Shown here: in pieces, positions 42,706-50,509 of the stretch | Layout: every line of letters begins with the position of its first letter | Position numbering within the stretch: the first letter of the stretch is position 1 | From: Verrucomicrobiota bacterium | Lineage (GTDB): Bacteria > Verrucomicrobiota > Verrucomicrobiia > Chthoniobacterales > Terrimicrobiaceae | Direction of reading: 5' to 3' | Assembly (NCBI GenBank): GCA_017305195.1 | Contig: JAFKMU010000059.1 | Coordinates: 17,402 to 81,401 of the forward strand | Length of the DNA: 64,000 nucleotides | Translations under genes and position numbers: made by a program | Notes under the pieces: generated by a model | Database searches by the model: none | What the model was told of the DNA's origin: nothing | The model's input: only the letters and a program-made list of their open reading frames with translations

Positions 42706-43551
42706 ATGTCGTCCATGCTCCGCATCCTTTTTGTGCTGCTGCTTTCCTGTGCCGCGGCGATCTGCCAGGAAGCCACGCCTCCGTCGGCTGCGCCCGAGGC
42801 ATCCGCCACCCCGGCCGAGCAACCGGCATCCACTCCAGCGCCTGAGGCCGCGACGGCGGCAGCTACTCCCGAGGCTTCGCCTGCGGCCACTCCGGAAGCC
42901 GCTGCCATGCCGGAAGCTTCTCCCGCAGCGAGTCCGGAGGCTGCCCCTGCTGCAAGCCCGGAAGCCACCCCATCATCCTCTCCCGAAGCAACGCCGACCC
43001 CGGAGGCGTCACCGGCTCCCGAGTCTTCGCCTGCGGCGGAGGCGTCGCCTTCACCGGCGGCGGCGACCGACACCATTCCTCTGGAAGGCCAGACGGCCGC
43101 CCCGTCGGGCGGAGCACCCCTCGATACCCAGGATCTCGCGCCGCCGCTGCCGACCGCGCCGATGCCGGATGCCGCTTTTACCGATCCCAACGCCATCATT
43201 CCCGACTCCGGCCCCGTGCCTCCGGGCATGCCCAAGGTGGCCGAGAACCTTCAGGCCAAGGCCCGCGAAACCATCGTGCGCTATCGCGATGTCCGAGTGC
43301 AGGCCGACAAGGACCCCCAGGTGCTCGCCATGTTCAAAAAGTCGACCGTCGCCAAGACCGACGAAGACAAGCGCGCCGCTCTCCGGGAATATTACCGACT
43401 CCTTTTCCAGAAGATGATCGATATCGACAACTCCCTGACCGCCCGGTGCAAGGCGATGGAAGCCGCCTATCTCAGGCGGCTCGCTCAGGAGAGGTTGGAG
43501 CCGACCATCCCGCTCAACCCTCCGCCGACGCCGGAACCTCTTTCCCGCTAA
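42706..43551 (+). CDS. Exported Pro/Ala/Ser/Glu-rich protein with helical C-terminus
   Basis: 281 residues. Signal peptide MSSMLRILFVLLLSCAAAICQ is followed by about 110 residues of low-complexity repeats of the type PEATPxxSPEAxPA, then a Pro/Thr/Asp linker, then a helical C-terminal domain (ENLQAKARETIVRYRDVRVQADKDPQVLAMF, DKRAALREYYRLLFQKMIDIDNSL). The repeat region is probably an extended periplasmic spacer. No family is recognised in the C-terminus. It precedes prs by ~30 bases in the same direction, so co-transcription is possible. Confidence 0.7.
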   Translation: MSSMLRILFVLLLSCAAAICQEATPPSAAPEASATPAEQPASTPAPEAATAAATPEASPAATPEAAAMPEASPAASPEAAPAASPEATPSSSPEATPTPEASPAPESSPAAEASPSPAAATDTIPLEGQTAAPSGGAPLDTQDLAPPLPTAPMPDAAFTDPNAIIPDSGPVPPGMPKVAENLQAKARETIVRYRDVRVQADKDPQVLAMFKKSTVAKTDEDKRAALREYYRLLFQKMIDIDNSLTARCKAMEAAYLRRLAQERLEPTIPLNPPPTPEPLSR

Positions 43552-43584
43552 ACAGTAGAAAGCCAGGCCGTGTTCTCCGAATTT

Positions 43585-44550
43585 ATGTTAGATCGCACTC
43601 CCGAGATGAAAATCTTCACTGGCACGGCCCATCCCCGCCTTGCCCAGGATATCTGCAACTACCTCGGGGTGCCGCTCTGCGACGCGACCGTCAGCACCTT
43701 TCCGGATGGCGAGACCTTCGTAAAGATCAACGAAAACATCCGCGGCCGCGACGTTTTCATCGTCCAGCCGACCTGTCCGCCGACGAACCAGAACCTGATG
43801 GAACTCCTCATCATGGTCGATGCCGCCCGTCGCGCCAGCGCCGCCCGCATCACGGTGGTCATCCCGTTTTTCGGCTACGCCCGCCAGGATCGCAAGGACC
43901 AGCCCCGCGTTCCGATCACCGCCAAGCTCGTCGCCAATCTCATCGCCGCCGCCGGCGTGCACCGCGTCCTGACCATGGATCTGCACGCCCAGCAGCTCCA
44001 GGGTTTCTTCGATATCCCGGTGGACCATCTCTACGCTTTGCCGGTGATGATGAACTACTTGCAGGAACTCGGCCTCACCGATCTGGTCGTTGTTTCACCC
44101 GACGTCGGGGGAGTGAAGATGGCCTCGGCCTACGCCCAGACTCTCGGCGCGGGTCTCGCCATCGTCGTCAAACGTCGCAAGAGCGCCTCGGAGACCGAAG
44201 CCATCACCGTCATCGGTGAGGTGGAGGGAAAGAACGTCATGATCGTCGACGATCTCACTGAAACGGCGGGAACTTTGATCGGCGCGGCAAAAATCCTGCA
44301 GAGTTACGGTGCACGCAATATTTATGCTGGTGTTTCGCACGCAGTCTTGACAGATTTGGCGGTTGAGCGATTGAAGAGCTCAGAAATCAAGGAGTTGATC
44401 ACCACCGACAGCGTGCCTGTGCGAGCGGATTCAGACGCCCGCGTCAAGGTCCTGTCGGTAGCTGCGTTGCTCGGTGAGGGCATTCGACGCATTCACGATG
44501 ATGAATCGGTGAGCTCGCTCTTTGAGATTAAACACCCGAAGAACCCTTAG
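43585..44550 (+). CDS. prs: Ribose-phosphate pyrophosphokinase (Prs)
   Basis: About 321 residues from the ATG at 43585 (GTG at 43570 and a later ATG are alternatives). All class I PRPP synthetase blocks are present: FPDGETFVKINENIRGRDVFIVQ, FGYARQDRKDQPRVPITAKLVANL, MDLHAQQLQGFFDIPVDHLYALP and the PRPP-binding loop IVDDLTETAGTL. It transfers pyrophosphate from ATP to ribose 5-phosphate for nucleotide, His and Trp synthesis. It starts the run prs-rplY-pth-rpsF-ssb, with the L25 gene only five bases downstream, a typical order in bacteria. Confidence 0.95.
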   Translation: MLDRTPEMKIFTGTAHPRLAQDICNYLGVPLCDATVSTFPDGETFVKINENIRGRDVFIVQPTCPPTNQNLMELLIMVDAARRASAARITVVIPFFGYARQDRKDQPRVPITAKLVANLIAAAGVHRVLTMDLHAQQLQGFFDIPVDHLYALPVMMNYLQELGLTDLVVVSPDVGGVKMASAYAQTLGAGLAIVVKRRKSASETEAITVIGEVEGKNVMIVDDLTETAGTLIGAAKILQSYGARNIYAGVSHAVLTDLAVERLKSSEIKELITTDSVPVRADSDARVKVLSVAALLGEGIRRIHDDESVSSLFEIKHPKNP

Positions 44551-44555
44551 TAAAC

Positions 44556-45224
44556 ATGGCCAAACAAGTAAAACTCTCCGCCCGTCCGCGCGTCGAAGCC
44601 GGTCGTAATGCGGTCAAACAGGTCCGCGCCCGCGGCTCCGTGCCCGCCGTCATCTATGGCGCCAAGGACGAACCCGCGAACCTCGAGGTCTCGCTGAAGG
44701 ACATCAAGCAGCTCCTCGCTCATGCGGTCGGTGAGAACATCCTGGTCGATCTTGAGATCGAGGAAAACGGCAAGACGACGAATCGTCTGTCGCTCATCCA
44801 GGAAATCCAGCATCACCCGGTGAAGGGTGAAGTCATCCACGTCGATTTCCACGCCGTCTCCGCGACGGAAGAGATCGAGGCGGAAGTCGTCCTCGAGCCG
44901 GTCGGCGAATCCATCGGCGTCAAAACCTTCGGCGGTCTGCTCCAGCAGAACCTCCGAGCGCTCGCCATCTCCTGCCTCCCGCAGAATCTTCCCGAGCTGA
45001 TCACGGTGGACGTGTCCGATCTCAATGTCGGCGGCTCTCTCCATATCCGCGACATCAAGCTCCCGGCTGGCGTTACCGCGACCGGCGATCCCGAGCTGAC
45101 GGTCTTCCTCGTTTCCGAACCGACCGTTGCGGATGAATCCGCAGCTTCCGCGGAAGCCCCGACGGCTCCCGAGGTCATCAAGGAGAAGAAGGCTGACGCT
45201 GCCGAGGGCGGCGACAAGAAATAA
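44556..45224 (+). CDS. rplY: 50S ribosomal protein L25 / Ctc
   Basis: 222 residues of the long (CTC-type) L25. The N-terminal 5S-rRNA-binding domain shows LSARPRVEAGRNAVKQVRARGSVPAVIYG and IQHHPVKGEVIHVDFHAV; the C-terminal TL5-like beta domain has FGGLLQQNLRALAISCLPQNLPELITVDVSDL and a charged, Ala/Glu/Lys-rich tail. It binds 5S rRNA on the large subunit. Located between prs and pth, the common order in many phyla. Confidence 0.95.
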   Translation: MAKQVKLSARPRVEAGRNAVKQVRARGSVPAVIYGAKDEPANLEVSLKDIKQLLAHAVGENILVDLEIEENGKTTNRLSLIQEIQHHPVKGEVIHVDFHAVSATEEIEAEVVLEPVGESIGVKTFGGLLQQNLRALAISCLPQNLPELITVDVSDLNVGGSLHIRDIKLPAGVTATGDPELTVFLVSEPTVADESAASAEAPTAPEVIKEKKADAAEGGDKK

Positions 45225-45239
45225 CCCGCCTGTCTCCGC

Positions 45240-45815
45240 GTGGAGCATGCCGCTGTATTCCGCCTTATCGTCGGCTTGGGTAATCCCGGCCGACAATACG
45301 CGGGGACGCGCCACAACGCGGGATTTGCCGTCGTCGACGAGCTGGCCCGCCGGTGTGCCTCGGATTTTCGGTTCGAACCGAAATGGAATGCCGAGGTGGC
45401 GTCATGCGGAGGCCGCCTGTTCATGAAACCTCAAACCTTCATGAACCTGAGCGGCGAGGCTGTCGGCAACTATGCCCGGTATTATCGTCTTGAGCCTGGG
45501 GAAGTGCTGATCGTCATAGACGACGTCGCACTTCCTTTCGGCGATCTGAGATTGCGAAAAACGGGCAGCCCTGGCGGACACAACGGACTGGAGTCGGTGC
45601 TTATGCATCTCGGCACGGAAGCGGTGCCCCGCCTGCGGGTGGGGATCGGCGCGGCCTCCGGGGCGCTCCACTCCCACGTGCTCGGCCAGTTCACTCCCGA
45701 TGAAAAAGCGCAGCTCGAAGATCTTTACAGCCGGGCCGCAGATGCCGTCGAATACGCCAATGCCCATGGCGTCGAGGCGGCAATGAACATTTACAACAAG
45801 AAAACCACCGTATGA
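45240..45815 (+). CDS. pth: Peptidyl-tRNA hydrolase
   Basis: 191 residues with a GTG start at 45240; no in-frame ATG lies near the conserved N-terminus. LIVGLGNPGRQYAGTRHNAGF contains the catalytic His in RHNAGF, followed by KPQTFMNLSGEAV and the Asp in VIDDVALPFG; GSPGGHNGLESV is the tRNA-end-binding loop. It releases tRNA from prematurely dropped peptidyl-tRNA. The last four bases overlap the start of rpsF (ATGA), so translation is coupled. Confidence 0.95.
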   Translation: MEHAAVFRLIVGLGNPGRQYAGTRHNAGFAVVDELARRCASDFRFEPKWNAEVASCGGRLFMKPQTFMNLSGEAVGNYARYYRLEPGEVLIVIDDVALPFGDLRLRKTGSPGGHNGLESVLMHLGTEAVPRLRVGIGAASGALHSHVLGQFTPDEKAQLEDLYSRAADAVEYANAHGVEAAMNIYNKKTTV

Positions 45816-46120
45816 ACAAACGCTATGAAGCTCTCCTCGCGCTGAAGACGCAGGAGGAATCCGCCAAAGACATCGTCGATCGCATCGAGAAGCTCTTCAA
45901 GAGCGAAGGCGCCGAAGTTGAACAAGTCCAGCGCCTCGAGCGCCGCGAACTCTCCTACGAGCACGACCACCAGAAGAGCGCCTACTTCGTCAACATCATC
46001 TTCTCGGCCGAGCCCGCCCTCATCGAAAAGCTCCGCTCCAAGTTGAAGCTCGACGACGACGTCGCTTTCCAGAACTATCTCGTTCTGTCTCAGAAAAAGG
46101 CCGCTGCTCCCGCAGCCTAA
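45812..46120 (+). CDS. rpsF: 30S ribosomal protein S6
   Basis: 102 residues: MNKRYEALLALKTQ at the start, the RLERRELSYEHDHQKSAYFVNIIF central strand pair and a short acidic/Ala tail. S6 binds the central domain of 16S rRNA with S18. In most bacteria rpsF is followed by ssb and rpsR; here ssb follows after 12 bases but rpsR does not. Confidence 0.94.
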   Translation: MNKRYEALLALKTQEESAKDIVDRIEKLFKSEGAEVEQVQRLERRELSYEHDHQKSAYFVNIIFSAEPALIEKLRSKLKLDDDVAFQNYLVLSQKKAAAPAA

Positions 46121-46132
46121 TTCCCACACCCT

Positions 46133-46618
46133 ATGGCCAGTCTCAATAAAGTCATGCTGATCGGGAACGTCACCCGTGATCCCGAGATCAAGTACACCCC
46201 GAAAGGCAGCGCAGTCGCCGATCTGGGGCTGGCCATCAATCGCTCCTACACCAACCAGGGTGGTGAAAAGGTGGAGGAGACGACCTACGTCGATGTCGAG
46301 CTCTGGGGTCGCCTTGCAGAAATCGCGGGCGAGTACGCCAAGAAGGGACGGCCCATCTTTATCGAGGGCCGTCTGCGCATCGACTCATGGGAGGATAAGC
46401 AATCCGGCCAGAAGCGCAGCCGTCTCAAGGTGGTCGGCGAAGGATTGCAACTGCTCGGCTCCGGCACGCGTCTGGGTGGCCAGGGCGGTGGAGGCGGGGA
46501 GTACGAGATGGATGCCCCTCCGACGCCGCAACGCCGCCCGGCCGCTCCGCCGCCGCAGCGCCAGGGCCCGCCCAAGCCCGCTCCGCTCGACGCGGAGGAC
46601 GACGATATCCCGTTCTAG
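46133..46618 (+). CDS. ssb: Single-stranded DNA-binding protein
   Basis: 161 residues. The OB fold begins MASLNKVMLIGNVTRDPEIKYTPKGSAVADLGLAINR and includes VDVELWGRLAEIAGEYAKKGRPIFIEGRL. A Gly/Pro/Gln-rich linker leads to the acidic tip DAEDDDIPF, the canonical hexapeptide that recruits replication and repair proteins. Typical gene partner of rpsF. The stop is followed by a hairpin AGGCG/CGCCT (46616-46630) without a T run. Confidence 0.95.
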   Translation: MASLNKVMLIGNVTRDPEIKYTPKGSAVADLGLAINRSYTNQGGEKVEETTYVDVELWGRLAEIAGEYAKKGRPIFIEGRLRIDSWEDKQSGQKRSRLKVVGEGLQLLGSGTRLGGQGGGGGEYEMDAPPTPQRRPAAPPPQRQGPPKPAPLDAEDDDIPF

Positions 46619-46673
46619 GCGGCTCACGCCTCAGAGCGTTCTCATCCACCAAGTTTCCCCGTAAGGCATCCTC

Positions 46674-47081
46674 ATGCTTCTTACCTGGCTGTCCCAGTAT
46701 CGTGACATCGGCCTGCTATTCATGCGCATCGGCATCGGTGCGATCATGGTCATGCATGGCTGGCCCAAGCTCGCCGGAGGTCTGCCTGCCTGGCAGAAGC
46801 TCGGGCATGCGATGGGTGTTCTTGGTGTGAATTTCTTCCCCGGTTTTTGGGGCTTTTCCTCCGCCATAGTGGAAACTCTGGGCGGAGTGCTTTTGATCCT
46901 GGGCTTTCTCTTTCGCCCAACGACCATCCTGCTGACGTTCAACTTCATCGTCGCGACTGTGCTGCTCTACAAGACAGCCAACGGCCGCTTTGACGATTGG
47001 GCTCACCCGGCGACATTGCTCGTGCTGTTTTTCAGCCTGATCTTTGTCGGTGCAGGGAAGTACAGCGTGGACCGCAGCTAA
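46674..47081 (+). CDS. DoxX-family membrane protein
   Basis: 135 residues, four helices, with FMRIGIGAIMVMHGWPKLAGG, the Arg/HGxxK signature of the DoxX family, then GFWGFSSAIVETLGGVLLILGFLFRPT. DoxX proteins form inner-membrane complexes with oxidoreductases in some bacteria; the partner is not evident here. It follows ssb on the same strand at 55 bases, in the place where rpsR would often be found. Confidence 0.87.
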   Translation: MLLTWLSQYRDIGLLFMRIGIGAIMVMHGWPKLAGGLPAWQKLGHAMGVLGVNFFPGFWGFSSAIVETLGGVLLILGFLFRPTTILLTFNFIVATVLLYKTANGRFDDWAHPATLLVLFFSLIFVGAGKYSVDRS

Positions 47082-47106
47082 GCGCCCCACGCTCACTTCG
47101 TTAATA

Positions 47107-47361
47107 TCAGGGACGAGGGACGACGATGTACCCGCCCGGAGCCGAGCGGTAATACACATTGTTATAAGTGTAGTACGTTGTTCCTCGCACCACCGTGGTC
47201 GTGTAGCCGCTGGGTAGCACGGTGACCGTCCGCGTGGTGGTCACGGCTGCCGGGGTGTCCTCGACGACGACCGTGCGGGTACCGGTGGATTTATAGGAAA
47301 AGCATCCGCTGCACAGGGACAGCAGGACGCCGCTAATAAAGGAAACCGTTAGGAGTTTCAT
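47107..47361 (-). CDS. Small lipoprotein rich in Thr/Val/Tyr
   Basis: 84 residues. Signal peptide MKLLTVSFISGVLLSLCSGC ends in a lipobox-like LCSGC, so Cys20 is the likely lipidated residue. The mature part is Thr-, Val- and Tyr-rich (TRTVVVEDTPAAVTTTRTVTVLPSGYTTTVV, YYTYNNVYYRSAPGG), probably short beta strands. No family is known to me. The start codon lies one base from the foot of a perfect hairpin, suggesting translational control. Confidence 0.72.
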   Translation of the reverse strand: MKLLTVSFISGVLLSLCSGCFSYKSTGTRTVVVEDTPAAVTTTRTVTVLPSGYTTTVVRGTTYYTYNNVYYRSAPGGYIVVPRP

Positions 47362-47362
47362 G

Positions 47363-47391
47363 GCGATATCAGGGTTACAACCTGATATCGC
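47363..47391 (-). promoter_or_regulatory. Perfect 11-bp inverted repeat ending one base before a start codon
   Basis: GCGATATCAGG (47363-47373) and CCTGATATCGC (47381-47391) are exact reverse complements separated by seven bases. In the mRNA of the lipoprotein gene the hairpin occupies the entire ribosome-binding region, with only one base between it and the ATG at 47361. It could be an RNA switch, an attenuator or a DNA operator. There is no T run after it. Confidence 0.75.
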
Positions 47392-47424
47392 ACCTCGGGG
47401 AAACGCCGCGCGTATCAGCGCAGG

Positions 47425-49461
47425 CTAGTATTTGCCATTCACGGTCGCGCCGGGGAAATCATCCGTGCGGAATGGCGAGGCCGGGAGACCCTCTTTGTTA
47501 TAGAGGTTGCAGGTGGGATTATTAGCCCAAGCATAACGCACGGCCACCGGCTTGGGAACCTTGTCGGACCAGACGACGACTTCGGAGCCATCGATCTTTG
47601 CGTCGGCCCAGACCCACTTCTTGTCGTCGCCGCAGATGGCGAAGCCTTCCAGTTCGCTCGATGGGCTGTTGCGCACGAGTGGGGCGGTTTCATTGGTCAG
47701 CGACTTCTTGACGTAGGTCGCGGGAACCTCATGGGCGACGAGACCTCCGCCGATATTGTCAAAGGCCAGACGCACCTTGGAGCCATCAACCTTCATCGAC
47801 TTGTAGGTCGGGCCCGAGTAAACGACGTCCTCCTTGCCGTAGTCTTTGGCCAGGGCAAGGCGGGCCAGGCGCTCTCCGACCACCTGCTTGTTGCGCGGGT
47901 GGATGTCGTCGGATTCCCCGACGTCGATGATCACGGCCTGTCCTGTGTTGGGCAGTTTGAGCGTCATGCTCTGCGCCTCGCGCAGTTCGGCCCAGCCGGA
48001 TTCCCCCGGTGCGTTGTCCTTGGCCAGGAAATTCGCCAGTTGCACGAAGTAGAACGGGAAATCCCCCTGTCCCCACTGCTTGCGCCAGTCGGTGATCATG
48101 AGCGGGAAGGCCATGCGATACTGGTAGGAACGCCCGGCGTTGCTCTCACCCTGGTACCAGATCGCGCCGGAAATGGCGTATGACAGGATCGGGTTGATCA
48201 TGCCATTGAACAGGTAGGTCGCCGTGTTATGCGGGGCCATGGCCGGAGCAGGGAGCTTGGGGGCTGCCTTGTCTGCGGCAGGCGCGGCCTGGGTGTATTC
48301 CACCTTGGACACTGTCGGGCCGGCAGGATTCGCCCCGGAGATCACGAAGTCGCGCTGCAAGGTCGGCTGAAAGGACGGAGAGTAGATGCGCATCGCCAGG
48401 ACGTTGCGGCCTTCCTTTACCTCATTCGCCGGGATGCTGTAGGTGCGGCGACCACTCACCGCGCTCTCGTAGGTGTTTTCCTTGATCAGCTTGCCGTTCC
48501 AGTAGAGGGATTCAAATCCCTCGACGTTGCCAAGGTCGAGCCAGATCGACTTGTCCGTCTTGGGCATGTCGAATTCCCTCCGCACCCAGATGGCTCCATA
48601 GAATGGTTTTCCATCTGCGTCTGTAAGTTTTGCCGGGAATTTCACCGGAGCCCAGCCGTCGGCAGCGACCTTTTCGCCTGCATAGGCGGCGATGTCAGGT
48701 GTCGCCTTGTCGGCGCGATCGCTGTCGGCCAGCCATTTCTTGAAATCCTCGACGAACTTGGCTTTCAGCCCGACAAACTCCTTGGCGTAAGCCTGCTGCT
48801 TCTCGAGCGACTGTTGCAGTTCGGGAACGGAGGCGATGGCCTCGGGGCTTGTCCATGCCTCGCTCGGCGTGCCGCCCCAGTTGGTGTAGATGAGGCCGAC
48901 TGGCTGGTTGATCTCCTTCTGCAGAGTCTTGCCGAAGTAGTAGCCGACGGCGGTGAACTTTCCGGATGTCCCAGGACCAGCGACTTCCCAAGTACCTGCG
49001 AACTCGGTCGTCGGTTTTTCGACCGCGTTCTTGGTGAGGCGAAACTGGCGCAGCATCGGATTAGCCGAGTTGGCGATCTCCTTTTGGGCGTCGATCGTAT
49101 TCGCCAGGACCCACTCCATGTTGGACTGACCGGAGGCTACCCAGACCTCACCCACGACGACGTCGTTGATGGTGATCTCGTTGTTGCCTTTCACGGTGGC
49201 CACGAACGGGCCGGGGCCGGACTTGGAGAGATCGAGCACAGCCTTCCACGTACCGTCTTCTCCGGCTTTGGCTGTGGCGGTTTGATCGCCGACCTTGACT
49301 GTGACAGCCTCGCCGGGCGACGCCTTGCCCCAGATCGGGACCTTGGCGGCTTTCTCGAGCACCATGTGCTCGGAGAAGATGGGAGGGAGGGTGACATCTG
49401 CCCGGGCCAGGGCCGGGGCAAACAAACATGCAGCTACTAGGGGAAGTAGGGGATATTTCAT
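47425..49461 (-). CDS. Exported sialate O-acetylesterase-like SGNH hydrolase
   Basis: 678 residues from the ATG at 49461 (signal peptide LPLVAACLFAPALARA); an upstream in-frame start at 49503 would hide the signal. SGNH blocks are intact: nucleophile Ser113 in VWVASGQSNMEW, IYTNWGGTPSEAW, Gly/Glu in WYQGESNAG, and the Asp/His pair in ESDDIHPRNKQ. An inserted beta-sandwich (AIWVRREFDMPKTDKSIWLDLGNVEG) is typical of SASA family proteins. These enzymes remove O-acetyl groups from sialic acids or from plant polysaccharides; in soil bacteria xylan/pectin deacetylation is as likely. Last gene of a five-gene minus-strand run. Confidence 0.9.
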   Translation of the reverse strand: MKYPLLPLVAACLFAPALARADVTLPPIFSEHMVLEKAAKVPIWGKASPGEAVTVKVGDQTATAKAGEDGTWKAVLDLSKSGPGPFVATVKGNNEITINDVVVGEVWVASGQSNMEWVLANTIDAQKEIANSANPMLRQFRLTKNAVEKPTTEFAGTWEVAGPGTSGKFTAVGYYFGKTLQKEINQPVGLIYTNWGGTPSEAWTSPEAIASVPELQQSLEKQQAYAKEFVGLKAKFVEDFKKWLADSDRADKATPDIAAYAGEKVAADGWAPVKFPAKLTDADGKPFYGAIWVRREFDMPKTDKSIWLDLGNVEGFESLYWNGKLIKENTYESAVSGRRTYSIPANEVKEGRNVLAMRIYSPSFQPTLQRDFVISGANPAGPTVSKVEYTQAAPAADKAAPKLPAPAMAPHNTATYLFNGMINPILSYAISGAIWYQGESNAGRSYQYRMAFPLMITDWRKQWGQGDFPFYFVQLANFLAKDNAPGESGWAELREAQSMTLKLPNTGQAVIIDVGESDDIHPRNKQVVGERLARLALAKDYGKEDVVYSGPTYKSMKVDGSKVRLAFDNIGGGLVAHEVPATYVKKSLTNETAPLVRNSPSSELEGFAICGDDKKWVWADAKIDGSEVVVWSDKVPKPVAVRYAWANNPTCNLYNKEGLPASPFRTDDFPGATVNGKY

Positions 49462-49468
49462 CTGGGAT

Positions 49469-50509
49469 TTACTCAGCCTGAAGTTCGCGAATCCATTTCG
49501 CAAAGCTCGACTTGGCGTTAATGCTACGGACTACGCCCTTCTTGTCCAGAACCCAAACCGTGGGCAGGGCGTTGATGCCAAGCGAGCGCGGCAGGCTGCC
49601 GAGCCACCCATTGGCATCGTAGGACGTGATCCACTCAGGAGGAAAGCTCTTCGCGCGTCCTTCAAAGGACTGGCGGGAACGGTCAAGACCCACGGTCACC
49701 ACCTTGAGATTATTTTTCGGCAGGGATTCGTAGGCGATGCGAAAATCCCGCAGCCAGAGCAGGGAGTGGGGGGATTCTGTGGACCAGAAGATCAACACCA
49801 CCACGTTGCCGCGCAGGGTGGCGAGGTCGACCTCTCCACCTTTCATGAGGGGCACTTTGATCGTTGGCGCCTTGCCGAGCAGGTCGAGGCGGTGCAGATC
49901 GTCGGCGATCCGTTGTTTCAGCGAGGCCTCCTTGGTCTCCCTCGCCGCCTGATCGAGCAGATCGCGCTTGCGGGAGGGGACGTCATCGCAAAGGGTCGCC
50001 GCCTCGACGAGGAGGCGCGCTCCGCGCCGGTCTTCCGGATACCGGTTGTTAAAATTCTGCACGATGGCGATGACCGCGTCCCGGCGTTCCACGTCGGTGC
50101 CGCCGGCATCCTGCATCTGGAGCGATACCTTCAGGAAGCCCGCATTGGCCGCCTGCTCGGGCGAAGCTTTCGGGGAGTTTTCCAAGGAGGAAAGCGACTT
50201 GATGGCGGTCTCGACGAGGCTGTGATTGGCCTCGAGGTTTCCGAGCGCTGCCTGGACGGCGGCGAGCTTCATCTGTGCCTCGAAAGCTCTTGGGTCGCCC
50301 GGATAGCGCGCAATGAAGGTTTCGATGGTCTTTTGCTGAAGCTGCAGGTGATTGCGGGCTTCCACGCGCACATCCGAGATCGAGCTCAGTTTTTTCTGGG
50401 GGCCCTCATCCAGTTTGAGGATGTAAGCCCAGTCGGCATCGGAATCCGCTATGGCGACGAGGGGGGAGAGAAGCAACGCGGCGGCGAGGAGGAGGGGAAA
50501 TCGGTTCAT
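49469..50509 (-). CDS. Exported TlpA/thioredoxin-fold protein lacking the CxxC site
   Basis: 346 residues from the ATG at 50509 (signal peptide LLLAAALLLSPLVAIA). Residues about 25-200 are helical (TPR-like: FIARYPGDPRAFEAQMKLAAVQAALG). The C-terminal part is a TlpA-type thioredoxin fold: VDLATLRGNVVVLIFWSTESPHS where the redox CxxC should be, then LGINALPTVWVLDKKG with the cis-Pro. With STESPH replacing WCxxC it cannot be a disulphide reductase; a binding or scaffolding role is inferred. Its start overlaps the stop of the EEP gene (ATGA) and it ends seven bases before the esterase start. Confidence 0.8.
   Translation of the reverse strand: MNRFPLLLAAALLLSPLVAIADSDADWAYILKLDEGPQKKLSSISDVRVEARNHLQLQQKTIETFIARYPGDPRAFEAQMKLAAVQAALGNLEANHSLVETAIKSLSSLENSPKASPEQAANAGFLKVSLQMQDAGGTDVERRDAVIAIVQNFNNRYPEDRRGARLLVEAATLCDDVPSRKRDLLDQAARETKEASLKQRIADDLHRLDLLGKAPTIKVPLMKGGEVDLATLRGNVVVLIFWSTESPHSLLWLRDFRIAYESLPKNNLKVVTVGLDRSRQSFEGRAKSFPPEWITSYDANGWLGSLPRSLGINALPTVWVLDKKGVVRSINAKSSFAKWIRELQAE

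Noticed and set aside
42863..43117. Antisense ORFs across the PEATP-repeat region
   Set aside because: They arise from the repetitive G/C-rich codons of the sense gene.
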